DNA of 64,000 nucleotides from positions 106,726,409-106,790,408 of the forward strand of contig NC_088203.1 in assembly GCF_037126465.1 (NCBI RefSeq), in the 5' to 3' direction. Within the stretch, counting starts at the first letter, position 1, and each line of letters begins with the position of its first letter. Under the pieces are notes generated by a model. That model had not been told where the DNA came from. It saw nothing but the letters and a program-made list of their open reading frames with translations, and searched no databases. This document shows positions 24,501-36,450 of this stretch, piece by piece. Source of the DNA: Ornithodoros turicata. Taxonomy: Eukaryota > Arthropoda > Arachnida > Ixodida > Argasidae. Made by a program: the position numbers and the translations under genes.

Positions 24501-25689
24501 TCATAAAGTAATGCAATCTCTGCATTACAATTGCAATCAGCAATCTCTGCAACTCTGCATTACAATTTCCCAAGGGTCTCTAATTAAGCCTAAATTTCTT
24601 TACTATCGCTGTAAACGTTATTATTATTTAATGCAGACCCGCCACAATCCGCTCTATTGTAAGTATTGCGTGAGTTGGTTCCCAAGAATTATTACATGGG
24701 GCACAAGCGCTCCTCCGCCAAAATAGTGAATGTCTTTCATTAAAATATTTCTCGTGCACTTCTGTGTATGTGCGTTCTTTTTGCATATATAATTTTTCCC
24801 CCCGAAGCATTAATGTGACCGGAAGGAAGAATTTAAACTTTTCTACTGTTTGAAAGAGGTACGCATGCGAATGTATGTTGAAATGATTCACTGACACTGT
24901 GCCTCACTGTGATTCACTGTGATTCACTCACTGTGATTCACTGTGCCTCGCTGGCCTTTGTTTACATTACTCCTCCGCCCAGGTGGATCGTGCATTCTGA
25001 CAGTGCCATGAACACGTGGGAGTGATTTTTCTGAGCGCTAAGGATGTTTTGGTGTTGCATTCTTGGTGTGTGTGCACGGCCATTGGATGATTAATGGCGA
25101 GGTAAGCTCGATGGGTTCCGAGCTTAGTGGTTACCGAATGTTGGTCACATACAGCGAGCATTAAAACTTTAAGTCGATGTATTGGTTAAGAATCCCTTCT
25201 TTGTGGCTCAGGGTCGATGTTTTCTGTACTGTTGGATGTAGTGACTGATATGAACAAAGCGTGTGGGCGCCAGGAATACGCGGGCTATCTGGGCACTGAA
25301 CACTGGTTGTATGCGAATTCGAGTGCTTCTTACTTTGTTTCTGTCCTCCTTATTTCGGGTGAGTGTTGCATAATTTTTGTTTAGATGCTCTGACTGTGAT
25401 TTTGCAGTGAGTGTGTCGATCGCTATGATTCTATTCCTCTCATTTCCATTGGAAATTTGTATTGTGTGTCAGATAGAAATCGTCATTGCTGTCTTTGATT
25501 CTGATCCTAAGACATTAACATAGATTAAAATTATTATGCGTAACAAATGTTTACAATAGAATAGATGGAATAATTATCGCTCGCTTTGATTCCATCATCC
25601 TGATAGTGTTATTGCTCGCTTCAATTCCCTCCTATAACTATTATTTGATATCGCTCGATTCGATTCTGTTCCTCTGAAAAACACTTAAA

Positions 25690-25764
25690 ATAACGACACT
25701 GAAGCTTTCTAAGTTTAAATTGTACAAGCTTTCGCGTAGTGAACCACGCTAGATCAGGTACAGA
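25690..25764 (-). repeat. Hammerhead-like motif, third copy
   Basis: Minus strand: GTAC, CTGATCTA, stem GCGTGG-TTCA-CTACGC (25734-25749, one G-U pair), GAAA (25730-25733), GCTT, GTAC, then AATTTAAACTTAG and CTTCAGTGTCG as in the 22.1-kb copy. The stem change C to T leaves a wobble pair. The core here is CUGAUCUA, further from the ribozyme consensus. Confidence 0.5.
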
Positions 25765-26404
25765 ATGAAATGGCGAACTCACGCAAGTACACATGGACAC
25801 GAAAAAGGAGGAGAGAGATATCGGGAAGAGGGTGAAAATGCGAGGGTTGAATAACAAGAGAGGGATTCTTCCTCGCATCTGTACTACACTCTTTTTGTCT
25901 GCTTAAACCCTTCCGGTTCATAAGAAACACGAAAAACGAAATTAAGACATCCTAATCGGCCTCTGCTTTGCTGTACTCAGCGCTATGGGTTGCCGTTAAC
26001 GAGGGGTTAATCGGTTGATTTGGGGTGTAAATTAGGCCACCTGTTATGTTTGAGTTTCGCTCTGTTTGTGAACGGGCACTATATCATACTACTAAAATGC
26101 TCATGGGCCGACACCTTACGTAGCCCTATAACAGGCCCCGGCTGACATTTTCTCTTTTCTTTCTATTAAGCATATACGCTGTCGGTCGATTATTTGCGAA
26201 TAAGACGTTCTCGGTGATTGATGGATTGGACGGATGGATGAATTTTAAGATAAAGCTGTGGGATCAGCTCCCCCCATAGGGCCTCCATACGGTATGGGAC
26301 CCGTTACGACAACATAAAATCGCTAGCACGCACACGTTTTCTGAGCGACTCAGTATAATTGTACTTTGTGCTCATGTAGTATTTAAGTTATTTTAGTACG
26401 GTAA

Positions 26405-26612
26405 CAGACTTCACCCGCAGCCGAGCTCCAACAAGCCATCAAAGCAGCCACCTCAAAGAAGACATCCCTCTGGCCTGATGGCATCACTTACGATTGTATT
26501 GTCAATCTTGGAATCGAAACTCTGCCTATACAACGAAAGCTGGATAACTTGCTAAATGCCATCAGTCTGTTTTGTGACGCTCTTTGTTTTTTGTACACTG
26601 AGATTTCGCACG
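26405..26612 (+). pseudogene. LINE RT fragment, left part of interrupted element
   Basis: Encodes ELQQAIKAATSKKTSLWPDG then ITYDCIVNLG, the finger/motif 1 part of LINE reverse transcriptases (normally KAPGPDGI). It stops at the insertion of another LINE (26628-27589) and its 3' UTR resumes at 27605. Confidence 0.65.
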
Positions 26613-26627
26613 TGGACTCTCCTACAC

Positions 26628-27589
26628 ACACACACACACAAATAGAGATACGATGATGAGATGGGGCTGATGCCGGCCAGCAGGCTGGGCGCTGCCCCAG
26701 TGCCACTTGTACGTGATGAGAGATGATGATGATTATGATAAGGGGTCCGGTAATCAAAGCAGGGTGGAGAGGCCTGTTGATGACAGGAAGTCCCAGAGGT
26801 GACGCAGACCTTGGCGTGTATGAGCTGGACTGGACCATGGGCCCAGCACCTTGCCTATGGTAAAGGGGCGATGATCGATCGCATGCAGTTCGTGCTGCAA
26901 TATCGCACGCTCCCGCTGGTAGTCCGGGCAGTCCATAAGTAGGTGGTGCAGGTCTGCACGCACACTGCATGCTGCACAAAGGTCCGAGGGCGCACGGCCA
27001 AGACGCTGCCTCATAACTGGTGTAAATGCAACATTCAGCCGCATGCGGTGAAGCAGGGATGCGTAGTGTCGCGGAAGGCGATGAGGAAGCGACAGTGAAA
27101 GAGAAGGATCCACTGCGTGGAGCAGAGAGTAGGGTGTAATGTCATGCAGCCACTGTGATCTTGTCTTGTCTGCAGAGAGAGAACGGACGAGGGCCTGACG
27201 ATCACCTTTGGGCAAGATGATAGAGTGGGCTGAAGCTATATGATGACCCCGCAGGGCCGCCCGGTCGGCCTCTTCATTGCCGGGTACGCCGACATGACCA
27301 GGTACCCACTGTAATACTACGCAGTGGCCCAGGTCTAGCAGCTCGTTGTAAGTTTCAAGCACGTCAGCAACAATGGACGCGAGAGGACCTCGAATGCCCA
27401 TTGTTGCGAGGCATTGGATAGCAGCTTTCGAGTCTGTGTAGAAGACCCATGGCCGAGATGAACACTGCAGGATCTTGCGCATGGCAAAGAGCAAAGCATG
27501 TAGCTCAGCACATGTTGACGACGTCAGATGCGAGAGACGGAAGATACCAGTTATGTCTTCGGACGGAATAATATAGGCGCATGCAGAGC
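26628..27589 (-). mobile_element. 5'-truncated RNase H-type LINE insertion with 15-bp TSD
   Basis: The 15-bp TGGACTCTCCTACAC is duplicated at 26613-26627 and 27590-27604. Between them lies a minus-strand LINE 3' half. Its frame (down from about 27589 to 26754) shows RNase H motifs (AELHALLFAM helix with the catalytic Glu, YTDSKAAIQCL, WVPGHVGVPGNEEADRAA) and then a C-terminal Cys/His block (CAACSVRADLHHLLMDCPDY). The 3' UTR contains CAGCCCCATCTCATCATCG and ends in a GT-rich tail (CA repeat on plus). All RNase H catalytic residues I can judge are kept and the frame is open, so the copy is young but lacks its RT. Confidence 0.9.
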
Positions 27590-27604
27590 TGGACTCTCCT
27601 ACAC

Positions 27605-27780
27605 TGTTGCTTTTGGTGCCATGGTTATGTTCGTCTATTCTGTTTCAAAGTGATAGGTTTCTGTAGTTTCCCTTTCTTCTTTTCTGAATAACGCGTCCTG
27701 GAGTAGCCAGTCCCGAGTGGCTCGGGACTAACATCTCCGTTTTTTTCTTTTACAAATCAATCAATCAATCAATCACCATC
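27605..27780 (+). mobile_element. 3' UTR of the interrupted LINE, (AATC)n tail
   Basis: Continues the element begun at 26405 after the nested insertion. It has the ACGCGTCCTGGAGTAGCC and CGAGTGGCTCGGGACTAACA blocks and ends in four or five AATC units, as at 4480-4695. Confidence 0.65.
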
Positions 27781-28077
27781 AGTCTGAAAGACAGCAACTG
27801 TAATACCTGTTCTTAAAACATGTTCTTAAAATCCACAAGCCTTAACCTCACAGAGGTCAATAAGTAATCATAGTAATTAGATTTGCACGTCAGGTATGTC
27901 AGCCCATTTGTGTGGCGACGTGCCACAGGATAGAGGACTGCGGATAATTTCGATTACCTGGGGTTCTTTCGGCGTGCTCCAGAAATCTCCGACACACGGT
28001 GCTGGAAGCAATGTTTACCTCTCCCACATTGCTACCGTCCGCGGCCGGAACCGATTAAGCCAATAAGCCCTACAGGA

Positions 28078-28095
28078 GGGGGGGGGGGGGGGGGG
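28078..28095 (+). repeat. Poly(G) run
   Basis: Eighteen consecutive G. A possible quadruplex former and a likely sequencing-error site. Confidence 0.9.
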
Positions 28096-28751
28096 ATCTG
28101 TTGATTTTGGCAGGAACAGTCAGCCAGAAAGGACTGTCTTACTAGATGTTTGCTTAACGTATAACGAATGGTCCATGCCCGGCTACAATTGAACCTCTGT
28201 TTGCAATAAGGGGATAAGTCGAAAAATCACAAACCGAGAAAAGGGGCCTGATCTGACGGCCGGTCCCATTGACACGCATGCATTTCCCTTTTTTTACTGT
28301 CCTATAGCGGGTCAATAAATAGCAATGCGGTCCTAAATTTTCTTTGGCGGGTACATACTGGTATGTAGATGTCATTACAGCAAAAATAGTAAAAAGGGGA
28401 TAAATCGACTCATCCCCTTAATGCGTACAGTGTTTCAATTGCTCACAGAGAAGGAAAAATGTCCTACTTGAGGAATTTGGATGATAGGTGCAAAATGGAC
28501 CTGGCGAGCGCAATGGAACAAAACGAGGCAACCAGCAGCGTAACGGCCGCAGTCTTCTTTGACGTTACAAGAGCCTTTCATACTGCCTCTCATATACTCA
28601 TATTTGTCGCGCATAGATATTTTCGAATAAGTGGCCGACTATGAGTCTGTATAAGAACCTGTAAAGATAACTGTAGAAGGATCTCCTCTTCAACCGTGGC
28701 ATCTTTATGGCGAATCGTCCCACCACACAATGACACAACGGGATGTTTTTA

Positions 28752-29133
28752 CTAAAACCTCCGTTTGGGCCTGTTGGTGACAGAACTGCACGACTTAAAA
28801 GCGCTAAAAGGATGGAAACACAAACACTCACAACACCACGCGCCAACTTTCAACACTTTACTGTACAGAAGGTGCTCTTCTAACCCTGTAATATAGGAAT
28901 CCCCTCTCCCTTTCAGACAATAAGATGCTTTCCGAGCTACACGTGTTGCCCGCTTTCCCGATCAGGGAGGCCTCCCAGTGTGTCAGCTCGGAAAGCATCC
29001 TATTTTCTGAAAGGGAGAGGGAATTCCTGTTACAGGGTTAGAAGAGCAGCTTCTGTACAGTAAAGTGTTGAAAGTTGGCGTTCGGTGTCGTATGTGTTTG
29101 TGTTTCATCCTTTTAGCGCTTTTAAGTCACGCA
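28752..29133. mobile_element. Foldback element inside LINE RT, 12-bp direct repeats
   Basis: Arms of about 150 bp (28786-28948 and 28982-29133) are inverted, joined by a short loop near 28965. The 12-bp GGGATGTTTTTA lies directly on both sides (28740-28751 and 29134-29145). It falls within the conserved GDVF codons of the host RT, which identifies it as the target duplication. About 34 bp at the left end are outside the inverted arms. No protein. Confidence 0.8.
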
Positions 29134-29491
29134 GGGATGTTTTTAGCGTCACACTTTTCAACATCCTAATGACATCCATCGTAAGGTATTTGCCGCCTAA
29201 GGTTCACTGTACTGTTTATGCTAATGACATCTGTCCCTGGACATCTGGAAGGCAGTTAGTGCCCCTTAGGCACCAGTTATAATACGTCATACAAGCGCTT
29301 ACGTTTTTCTTTGAAGAGAGAGGCATGGATGTAGAAATGATACATCTCTTTTTAATCACAGAGGGTCTCAGCAGCGTCAATCTTACTCTGAGCGGAGAAC
29401 ACATCAATCCCGTCACCACACACAAATTATTTTGTGTTCACCTTCACAGAACCCTGTCCTGGACAACTGAAAGGCAAAGTATAGCCTACAG

Positions 29492-29505
29492 CCCCCCCCC
29501 CCCCC
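29492..29505 (+). repeat. Poly(C) run
   Basis: Fourteen consecutive C within LINE debris. Confidence 0.9.
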
Positions 29506-30416
29506 TATATCGTCCAGAATATCTCTGCGAATCAGGAACACTCTCTAGAAGCCATCCTAGCTCGTAGTGCAAGAGTAGTCCTTGCAGTCCCGAAAACAGC
29601 AGAGCGATCGGGGTTGGTTGGTACTCCTTGAGACAAACGGACCTCTACTCGAAGCACATGGAAAATAGGAAACAGCTGATAGGACTTACCACAAGCAACG
29701 CTCAGCATAACTGGTGAAAAAGATAAAGAAAGAAAGAAAACTCCGGATCGGAAGAAATCTACGCGGCACGGACATCTTGGAGCGCTACAGAAATTTGCTC
29801 CGAAATGCAGAAAATGCGACCTAACTCGCGAACTGGACTACTATACCCACAATGGTCATAAAGACTGAAATTCCAGGCATTGAAAGTAACACTCACCTTC
29901 CACCTTCGACACTACAGCAATTTGCACTAAGCTTCCTGGAAGAAACCTACCCGTCAGCAAAGAGATATTTAGGGATGGTTGTAGCGCAGTCGCCTGATCA
30001 GTTAGCGCACATTATGAAGAAGACATCTCGAAACGCTTTGGGCTGTGCCATATGACGTCATCAACTGTATTGCATATTGCAAGCACTAACCCATATCAAG
30101 ACATGCAAAGTCAGCGCCTGTGTCTTTTGTACTGAATCCAAGACTGCAATCCAAGAACCTCCATCAGACATGACCAACTTACTCCACTACAATATTCACA
30201 TTGCTCGCTCACATCTAATCGTTCAGATCTAATCAACAGAGGTCACCAAGTCGGGCTGCAATTGGTATCAAACCCATTGTGGTATTGAGGGAAACGGGTT
30301 GGAGGACAAACTGACAAAAGAGGCCCTCTCTCATCTGATCTGAAACACGTATAAGGAAATGACGATGAGGCGGGGCTGATGCAAGTCAGCTAGCTGAGCT
30401 CTGCCCCAGTGCCAAT

Positions 30417-30912
30417 CAGACTTGTGCCCGTTACTCGAAAAAAATAATTGATTACCGTTAACTCGACTCCAAATGTAATTGAGTAACGAGTAGAAAAATA
30501 ACGCGTTACCCCGGTCGTTACTCTGCATTTACGCAACAATGGAACAGCTGAAATAACATGAAAAACGAAAGCCCGTAGGACAGGGAGATCTGTACGACTT
30601 AGACCTGTATGATCCTTATCTTAGACCTTAGATCTGTACGACAGAGACGATTAGGGAGAGGGACCCTGAAATTCCTGAACGTTATTACAATGACCTCCGC
30701 TTGTGATAGTAGAACGATACAACAAAGGCTGACGGCACGAGAGGCTTGCTTTGGGGCAGAACGTCTGAAAGATAAGTTAACCTCTGCTGGAAAAGTAATC
30801 AGTTACTGAGTAATGGTTTACTCAGAAAAGTAATTGATTACTCGCAAAATTACTCAAAAAGTAATTGATTACAAGTAACGCAATTACTAGTAACACGTTA
30901 CGCACAAGTCTG
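30417..30912. mobile_element. Non-autonomous hAT-type element, 496 bp
   Basis: Terminal inverted repeat CAGACTTGTGC at both ends. The 8-bp GTGCCAAT is duplicated exactly at 30409-30416 and 30913-30920. The interior is rich in GTAATTGATTAC and GTTACTCG words. It is inserted in the 3' end of the LINE at 28445-30416. Confidence 0.88.
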
Positions 30913-31477
30913 GTGCCAATTAAAACGAAATGGTCACCTACTTTCTTCACTAAAAGCGACGTAATAACCCTACTTAACTCTGAAACGCAGACATACTCAA
31001 AGAAGATCTGGCTAAAACATTGCGTCACATCAAACACATTGATCGTGAGCTAAAGTGTAATGCCATACCTGCTCCCATGAAACGGGAATACAGAACATTG
31101 ATTTACCGATTGCCCGGGCAACCAAATCAGTGCTCTTCATGTGCTCTTCAAGTATACTCCCCTGACTGTTCAACGTGTATCTTTCGGACACCACCCACCA
31201 CGTCATCACGCTGTGCAAGATGCTCTCCAAACAGCGTGAACAGTTACAGAAAGCCCGTGGTGAGAGGGCATCTACATTTTTTTCTCTCTTACCATCATCA
31301 TCAATTACAGAAAGAGCAAGAAAAGCTTACTCACACGTCTTTCACCCTTGCCAAGATAATGGGCAACTGGAATACCAGTTCAGAAAGAAAAAACGGCACT
31401 CAAAGTGCTGTGTGACTTCATCAAACATGCTGGAATAACCGTGCAGAGGTATTAAATACCAGATACACGAAAGTAGA

Positions 31478-31622
31478 CCCAAGCAGCACGATGTACTGAA
31501 AGTCGAGTGCAATAGGGGTGGACGGGTAGGTGGAAGGCCTTCAACAGACTCGTGATCTAAAGAACATTGATAAGACACCCACCCATATTGCACTCGACTT
31601 TCAGTACATTGGGCTGCTTGGG
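31478..31622. mobile_element. MITE copy A, 145 bp
   Basis: Inverted ends CCCAAGCAGCACGATGTACT and their near complement, extending through GAAAGTCGAGTGCAATAGGG. The same element in reverse orientation is at 47754-47906. No protein. Confidence 0.85.
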
Positions 31623-32324
31623 GAAACTCCGTGCGCGGACAATCGCCAGATAAATCCCCCAACAAGACACTCACACCCATCCTTCCTATCCCATCCTATC
31701 TTCCAATCCTGTCGTGAAGCTGCAGAATACAGCGCTCCAGAGTGATAAGCCGAAAACCGACATTCAAGTGAAGAAGAGAAGGATATTCCTCTACTAAACG
31801 AAATGGGAGCAGCAGGCCCAGCAGTTCGTGCGTCACCCAGCTCCAAAACAACCAGCTATACTTCGCTCTCTCTCTCTCTGTCTGCTGATGTCACTGCAGT
31901 TAGACGGTAAGCGATCCTCTATAGGGGATTAAGGAGCCACGGGGGATTATCAGGCATCGTGGTCAACACTGCTCAGATAAGAATACTGCCGCCATCTGTC
32001 AACGTTTGACACCAAAGCCCTAGAAGCCGCTGACTTTAGCCAAGACTAACGCATTCACTGACGACTGGAAACAGTTTCACTAATTCTGTCTACAGATGTC
32101 GTTGACGTTGCATGGGATGGTCGCCTACAAAGTCCTTGGAAACTTACGTCACTTTCCTTCGCGTAACTTCCGGTCCGTTTTCGTTCGAACTGGGAAACTT
32201 TCCTTCTGTGGGAACGCAAGGAACTGACGGCCAAAAAGTATGCCTCCGTTAGCTGAGGATTTCCGGATCGCAGTTCAATTGATGTTCTTGGGAGGTTGTC
32301 CCGTGAATCTCACAGGCGTGATCA

Positions 32325-32481
32325 GGGCCCGTTTGCATGAAAGTTGAGTATGAGTCTCAGGCTCAATCCCAATAGCCTTGGCAGTGCATTGAGCATGCGC
32401 TCGCTGCTCGTGCTGGAAGCGCTATCAAAGCTGTTGAGACTGAGTCCGAGACCCGTGCTCAACTTTTATGCAAATGGGCCC
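32325..32481. mobile_element. MITE, 157 bp
   Basis: Inverted ends GGGCCCGTTTGCATGAAAGT and complement (CTCAACTTTTATGCAAATGG then GCCC), extending inwards through GAGTCT and AGACTC blocks. The GGCCCGTTT start recalls PIF/Harbinger ends, but I see no 3-bp target duplication. Confidence 0.7.
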
Positions 32482-33639
32482 GCTCTACGTCATGTATTTT
32501 CGACCTGTGTGGTTCACCCGAAGCACGCCCTACCGCGCAAGAACAAACAAGAAGGAAGCTGCTGTGATCTCAAGTCGTAAAATTTGACGTCCGGCAGCTT
32601 AGTCTCAATGGGACAACTCAACCAGACAACCACGCGCTCTCTGTGAACTTTTCTGCAATGGAACTGCATGTTCGGCATTTTATGGGGAATTCCAGTGCAA
32701 AGTACGTCGCGTTTCATTGGGCGTTCCCTTCGTTTGTACACTAAAGCCACATCAGGGGCTCATCTGCTGCCACACCGACGCTGAAATGTACATACCGTTC
32801 GTTATCGAGATTATTTGAAATTGGCGCGCTCCAAACGTCACGTGACGTCACGTGAAAACCGTTCCGGGAAACTGAGATTTCAAAGAAACAAAACTACTGG
32901 TCTTTGCGCGTGAGTTCGTAACGAATCATAGCGAAGCCGTGCATTTATTGTGCGGTACGGAATAACGAAGTGTTGAGCATCGAGTCATACCCGTTTCTTT
33001 TCTGTCATTATTCCTTCGTCGTCGTCGTCATAATACTGGATCCAAGGATGTACCGAAGCGGATAATCGTTCATTGAAAGGTGCAGGTGGGCAAAGCGCAA
33101 TATGCATTTATCTACGTATATACGTTACAGTGACTTGTTCAGTTTAGCATCAGTTGCAACGTGTTATCGCAGTAGGTCTTTCAGTTGTTTCAGTGGCCCA
33201 ACGGAACGAGAGGTTCTCGTCACTTTTGTGCCTTCTTGTTTCAGTGTCTTACCCCCATATTCTTGTACAGCAGGTTTCGTGCTGCAGAGAAGAGCAAAAT
33301 GGTAGAAGAAATATTTGCATTTTCTAAAGGTCTTGTCGCTTGGATGTTACTCAAAAACTACAAAATTCCGTCCAAATAGCAATGTAGTGAAAACAGAGGG
33401 AAAAAAAACAGAAACAGGAAAATGCTCCAAGTTTCAAATATTTCAATACTGCGTGATGATAGGCCCATTTAAAAGCGAAGCTTATTGTGTCTCACGCAAA
33501 CGCGCAGCGTGTGAGTACCATGAAATTCCCTCAGCCCTGTTGCCTCCTCCTCAGCCTCCTCAGCCCACCTGCAAGTAGTAGAAAGGCGGGTCGAATACCA
33601 TAATATCGTGCCGGAGGGAACCGCCCGGTGTTGCGTTTT

Positions 33640-33890
33640 ATCTTTCGCCGTCCTCAGGATGTATTCTCAACGGCAACACTGCGTCATAACCTATTCTCGG
33701 CTTTACGCCGTAAATCCCGTATGGCCCCTTACTCTTTCTCACCGTATACTACAATGCAATCTTCCAGCGCAAGGAGGCTTAATGTGGCACTCACAGTGAC
33801 GTCTGAACAATGCCTCTTCGTCAACATATACGCGCTGTGTTCTACCGGTGGAGCACGGGGCAACCTAATGGGAGAACTGGGCACTTTTTC
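33640..33890 (+). pseudogene. Possible LINE endonuclease fragment
   Basis: A frame reads RRLNVALTVTSEQCLFVNIY followed by ALCSTGGARGNLMGELGTF. It resembles the F/VNVYAP..R..F..L stretch of LINE AP endonucleases, with Ala-Leu in place of Ala-Pro. No other endonuclease motif is intact. Confidence 0.3.
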
Positions 33891-34699
33891 ATAGTTAGCC
33901 CTCTCTCATCCTTTCCTGCAAGCGCAATGGGATAATGAATGATCTATCCCATAATGATCCAATGAGGGTGTGAGCTACACGCTTCTGGAATGTCCCTCTA
34001 TCAAATCGCCCCCCTAGAGTGAAACAGAAAAGTACCGCATATTTGATGTTTATAAGTAAATTAAAAAAAATGGTGCAATTGAATTCGGCACCCGACCAGT
34101 TCTGCAATTCAAAGAGAGAGAGAGAGAACAGGAACGGTGTCGTAACACATGCACCGACCAAAACGCAGTCGCGGGGCTACAATTCTATACAAAACGATAA
34201 CATGTGCGCAACATCAACGACGCAACGAATAGCAACAGCAAATGTACACGCTACAGCAGCAATTGCCGCAATCACAGCACCACACGTCGACAGTGCACAA
34301 AATCTAATAAGGGCTTTGCAAAGAACACTGTGCAAAAAATATTTGATATTTGATGCGTTTGTATTCATTTCTGTCGCGATCATTATTCCGCAACCCCACG
34401 ATACATGCTCTTCGCGTCTGCTTATATTTATCGAGACAGACAGCTTTTGATGCCAATCGTATTAGGGGCGTGTACGTATAAAAGTCTGCCTCCGTTGTTC
34501 TATACTGGCTAAATTTTCGTTTTCTTTTCTGTGCTGGCTGGAACGTTCCCGACATCTGCTGCCAGAGCGACCGGTTTGAGTTGATCTATCGGAAAAATTG
34601 CTGTATTCAGCCATCTACAAAAGGTGAAATTGGTGGTTTTCGCAGCACGTCTTTCATGTATTTGTAAAGTGTACGTTGAAAAAACTATACAGTAAGCAT

Positions 34700-35067
34700 G
34701 TACCAATGCACCAATGTAATATACAAGCTCAGTGGCGTTGCCGCTCGAGACAAGTTGACCCTCTTCGCTGCTGTCACTCTTGGGCTCTACAAGATCTAAA
34801 ACACATTCTTCTTCGTAGCCCACTCTACCAACCTTCCGAACCATACTCTCCAGCTCTCTTAATCGCCTCTCTCTCTCAAAACTGCTTTGTCGCTTGCCAA
34901 ATCCAGCACACCAACGCTCTGCCCTCGAAGCTCTCTTGACCTTTTTGGACACCATGGGTCTTCGATCCTTATTGTGAAGGGGCTCATTATTTCATTCCCC
35001 ACGGTAGATTATCGCCCCTGGCGGTGAAACTCCCCATTTTTCATCTCACAATAAAGTTATTGTTGTA
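34700..35067 (+). pseudogene. LINE ORF2 C-terminus and 3' tail
   Basis: A frame ending HQRSALEALLTFLDTMGLRS (stop about 34976) parallels the LRHLWDFLSSTGL end of the LINE at 26754. The shared 3' tail follows: GTGAAGGGGCTCATTATTTC, CGCCCCTGGCGGTGAAACTC, ACAATAAAGTTATTGTTG. The open frame on the minus strand here (34509-34955) is a shadow with no recognised domain. Confidence 0.6.
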
Positions 35068-36341
35068 ATGCATTCTTCTATTTTATTGAAGACTGAAGGA
35101 TGGGATTTCCCAAAATATTACTGCTCTCACTCGCAGATAAGGCGCAGGCTCGGACCCTTATGGCGAACATTAGAACGCGGAACATTAGAGATGCTAGTGA
35201 AGCGTGTGTCATACATCGAAAAAAAAAAATAATAATAATAATAAAGAAGATGTGGCAGATGCTTTGCAGTAAATTACTCGTATACAGAATGGATTCTCTA
35301 CATAGTTTCGCTTTGCCATCGCTGTGCAATTACTGTGCACCATCATTGTGTTACATATTAAACGCGTCATCGTTGTCACATTAAATGCATTTTTGTTAGT
35401 CTCCATTTCCCTCGGTAATGTCTTGGGGGCCCTGAGGGTATCGTGAAATAACTTAGTGTCTCGTGACAACTGAAGTAGGAGACATTGTGTTGGAGTCGTT
35501 GCTGCTCAAATATCTGCAGGTGCCATCGTCTCCTCCAAGCGAACTTCAGGCCTAGTGGGCGGCATGTGCTTTCTGTACATATATTTACATTGCAGAACAT
35601 GTGATATGTATGGTAGCTCATCATTGCTCAGATCTGCATTTGAAATTTGGTCCCTGTTTACTAAAACAAAACATTGTAAAAAAAAAACGTCCGTATAGCT
35701 ATGGCGTAGATAATTTAATTCGACAACTGAAAGACCCTTGTTCAAGCCGAGCCCTATACAAGATTTTTTTTAGTGCACATTGGTAGGATTCCGGAAAGGC
35801 AAGAAATATTCCGCGTTGAGAATGCATCGTGCATTAATATTTAATAACAAGAACGATTGTAATTGACATTCCAGAATAATATCTGGAATGCAATCTGGAA
35901 ATACGCACTCTTCGCACGTACAAGTTCCTTTTGTAATTCTCTTTGGATAGAATGTCTGCATACCTTCAGTCGTCACCAAATATCTCGTTACAACTCTTCG
36001 AAACATTGAGACGTGAAAAAAAGAAAGAATAAAGGAAATGAAAGATACAATCAGTATAGGTCCCAAATTCAACGAACCGCATCAACGAAAAAGCATCGGC
36101 CCTATAGACATTTCACCGTATAAATTACGCAGTTTAAGAGGAAGCTACATATTTTTAAGAAGGATGTCATGGCAACAGCCAAGTGTCAAGTTGTAAGTAC
36201 GAAACTTCTAATCAAAAGGTTACCGTTCTGAGTAGGAACAGAGAGAGGTATCGCTGAAGCCCGATTTCATCTACCTGACGGTTGACCTCACGGTTGTTGA
36301 TAGGTTTTATTATTATTATCTTCTGGATTTGATTAACTGCA

Positions 36342-36450
36342 GTATGAGAGAGGATTATCAGCGAGGAAATCAAAATAAGACGCAAAATCTAGAGGCCCAG
36401 AGAGGTCGCTCATTTTCTTGGTTCACGCCACTGATAATCCTCTCTCATAC
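36342..36450. repeat. Perfect 20-bp inverted repeat
   Basis: GTATGAGAGAGGATTATCAG (36342-36361) and its exact complement (36431-36450), about 69 bp apart. Possibly the ends of a very small MITE. Confidence 0.8.

Larger units (their letters stand above)
28445..30416 (+). pseudogene. Degenerate I-like LINE (RT to RNase H)
   Basis: Recognisable parts in order: RT motif AVFFDVTRAFHTASH (28549-28593); GDVFSVTLFNILMTS after the foldback insertion (about 29136); CTVYANDIC, a decayed YADD (29211-29237); VNLTLSGEHINPVTTHKLFC (about 29380); and an RNase H-like LQLVSNPLWY..GKRV (about 30260-30300), which corresponds to an LQWVPSHCGIEGNE motif. It ends with the GATGAGGCGGGGCTGATGCA..CTGCCCCAGTGCC 3' end shared with 26640-26710. 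Stops and frameshifts throughout. Confidence 0.75.

Noticed and set aside
24900..24955. CRISPR-like or tandem array (GATTCACTGT repeats)
   Set aside because: Only a few imperfect short tandem units without spacers, in a eukaryotic context.
34509..34955. 148-codon minus-strand frame with charged residues
   Set aside because: Antisense to a LINE C-terminus and its shared tail. No conserved domain found.
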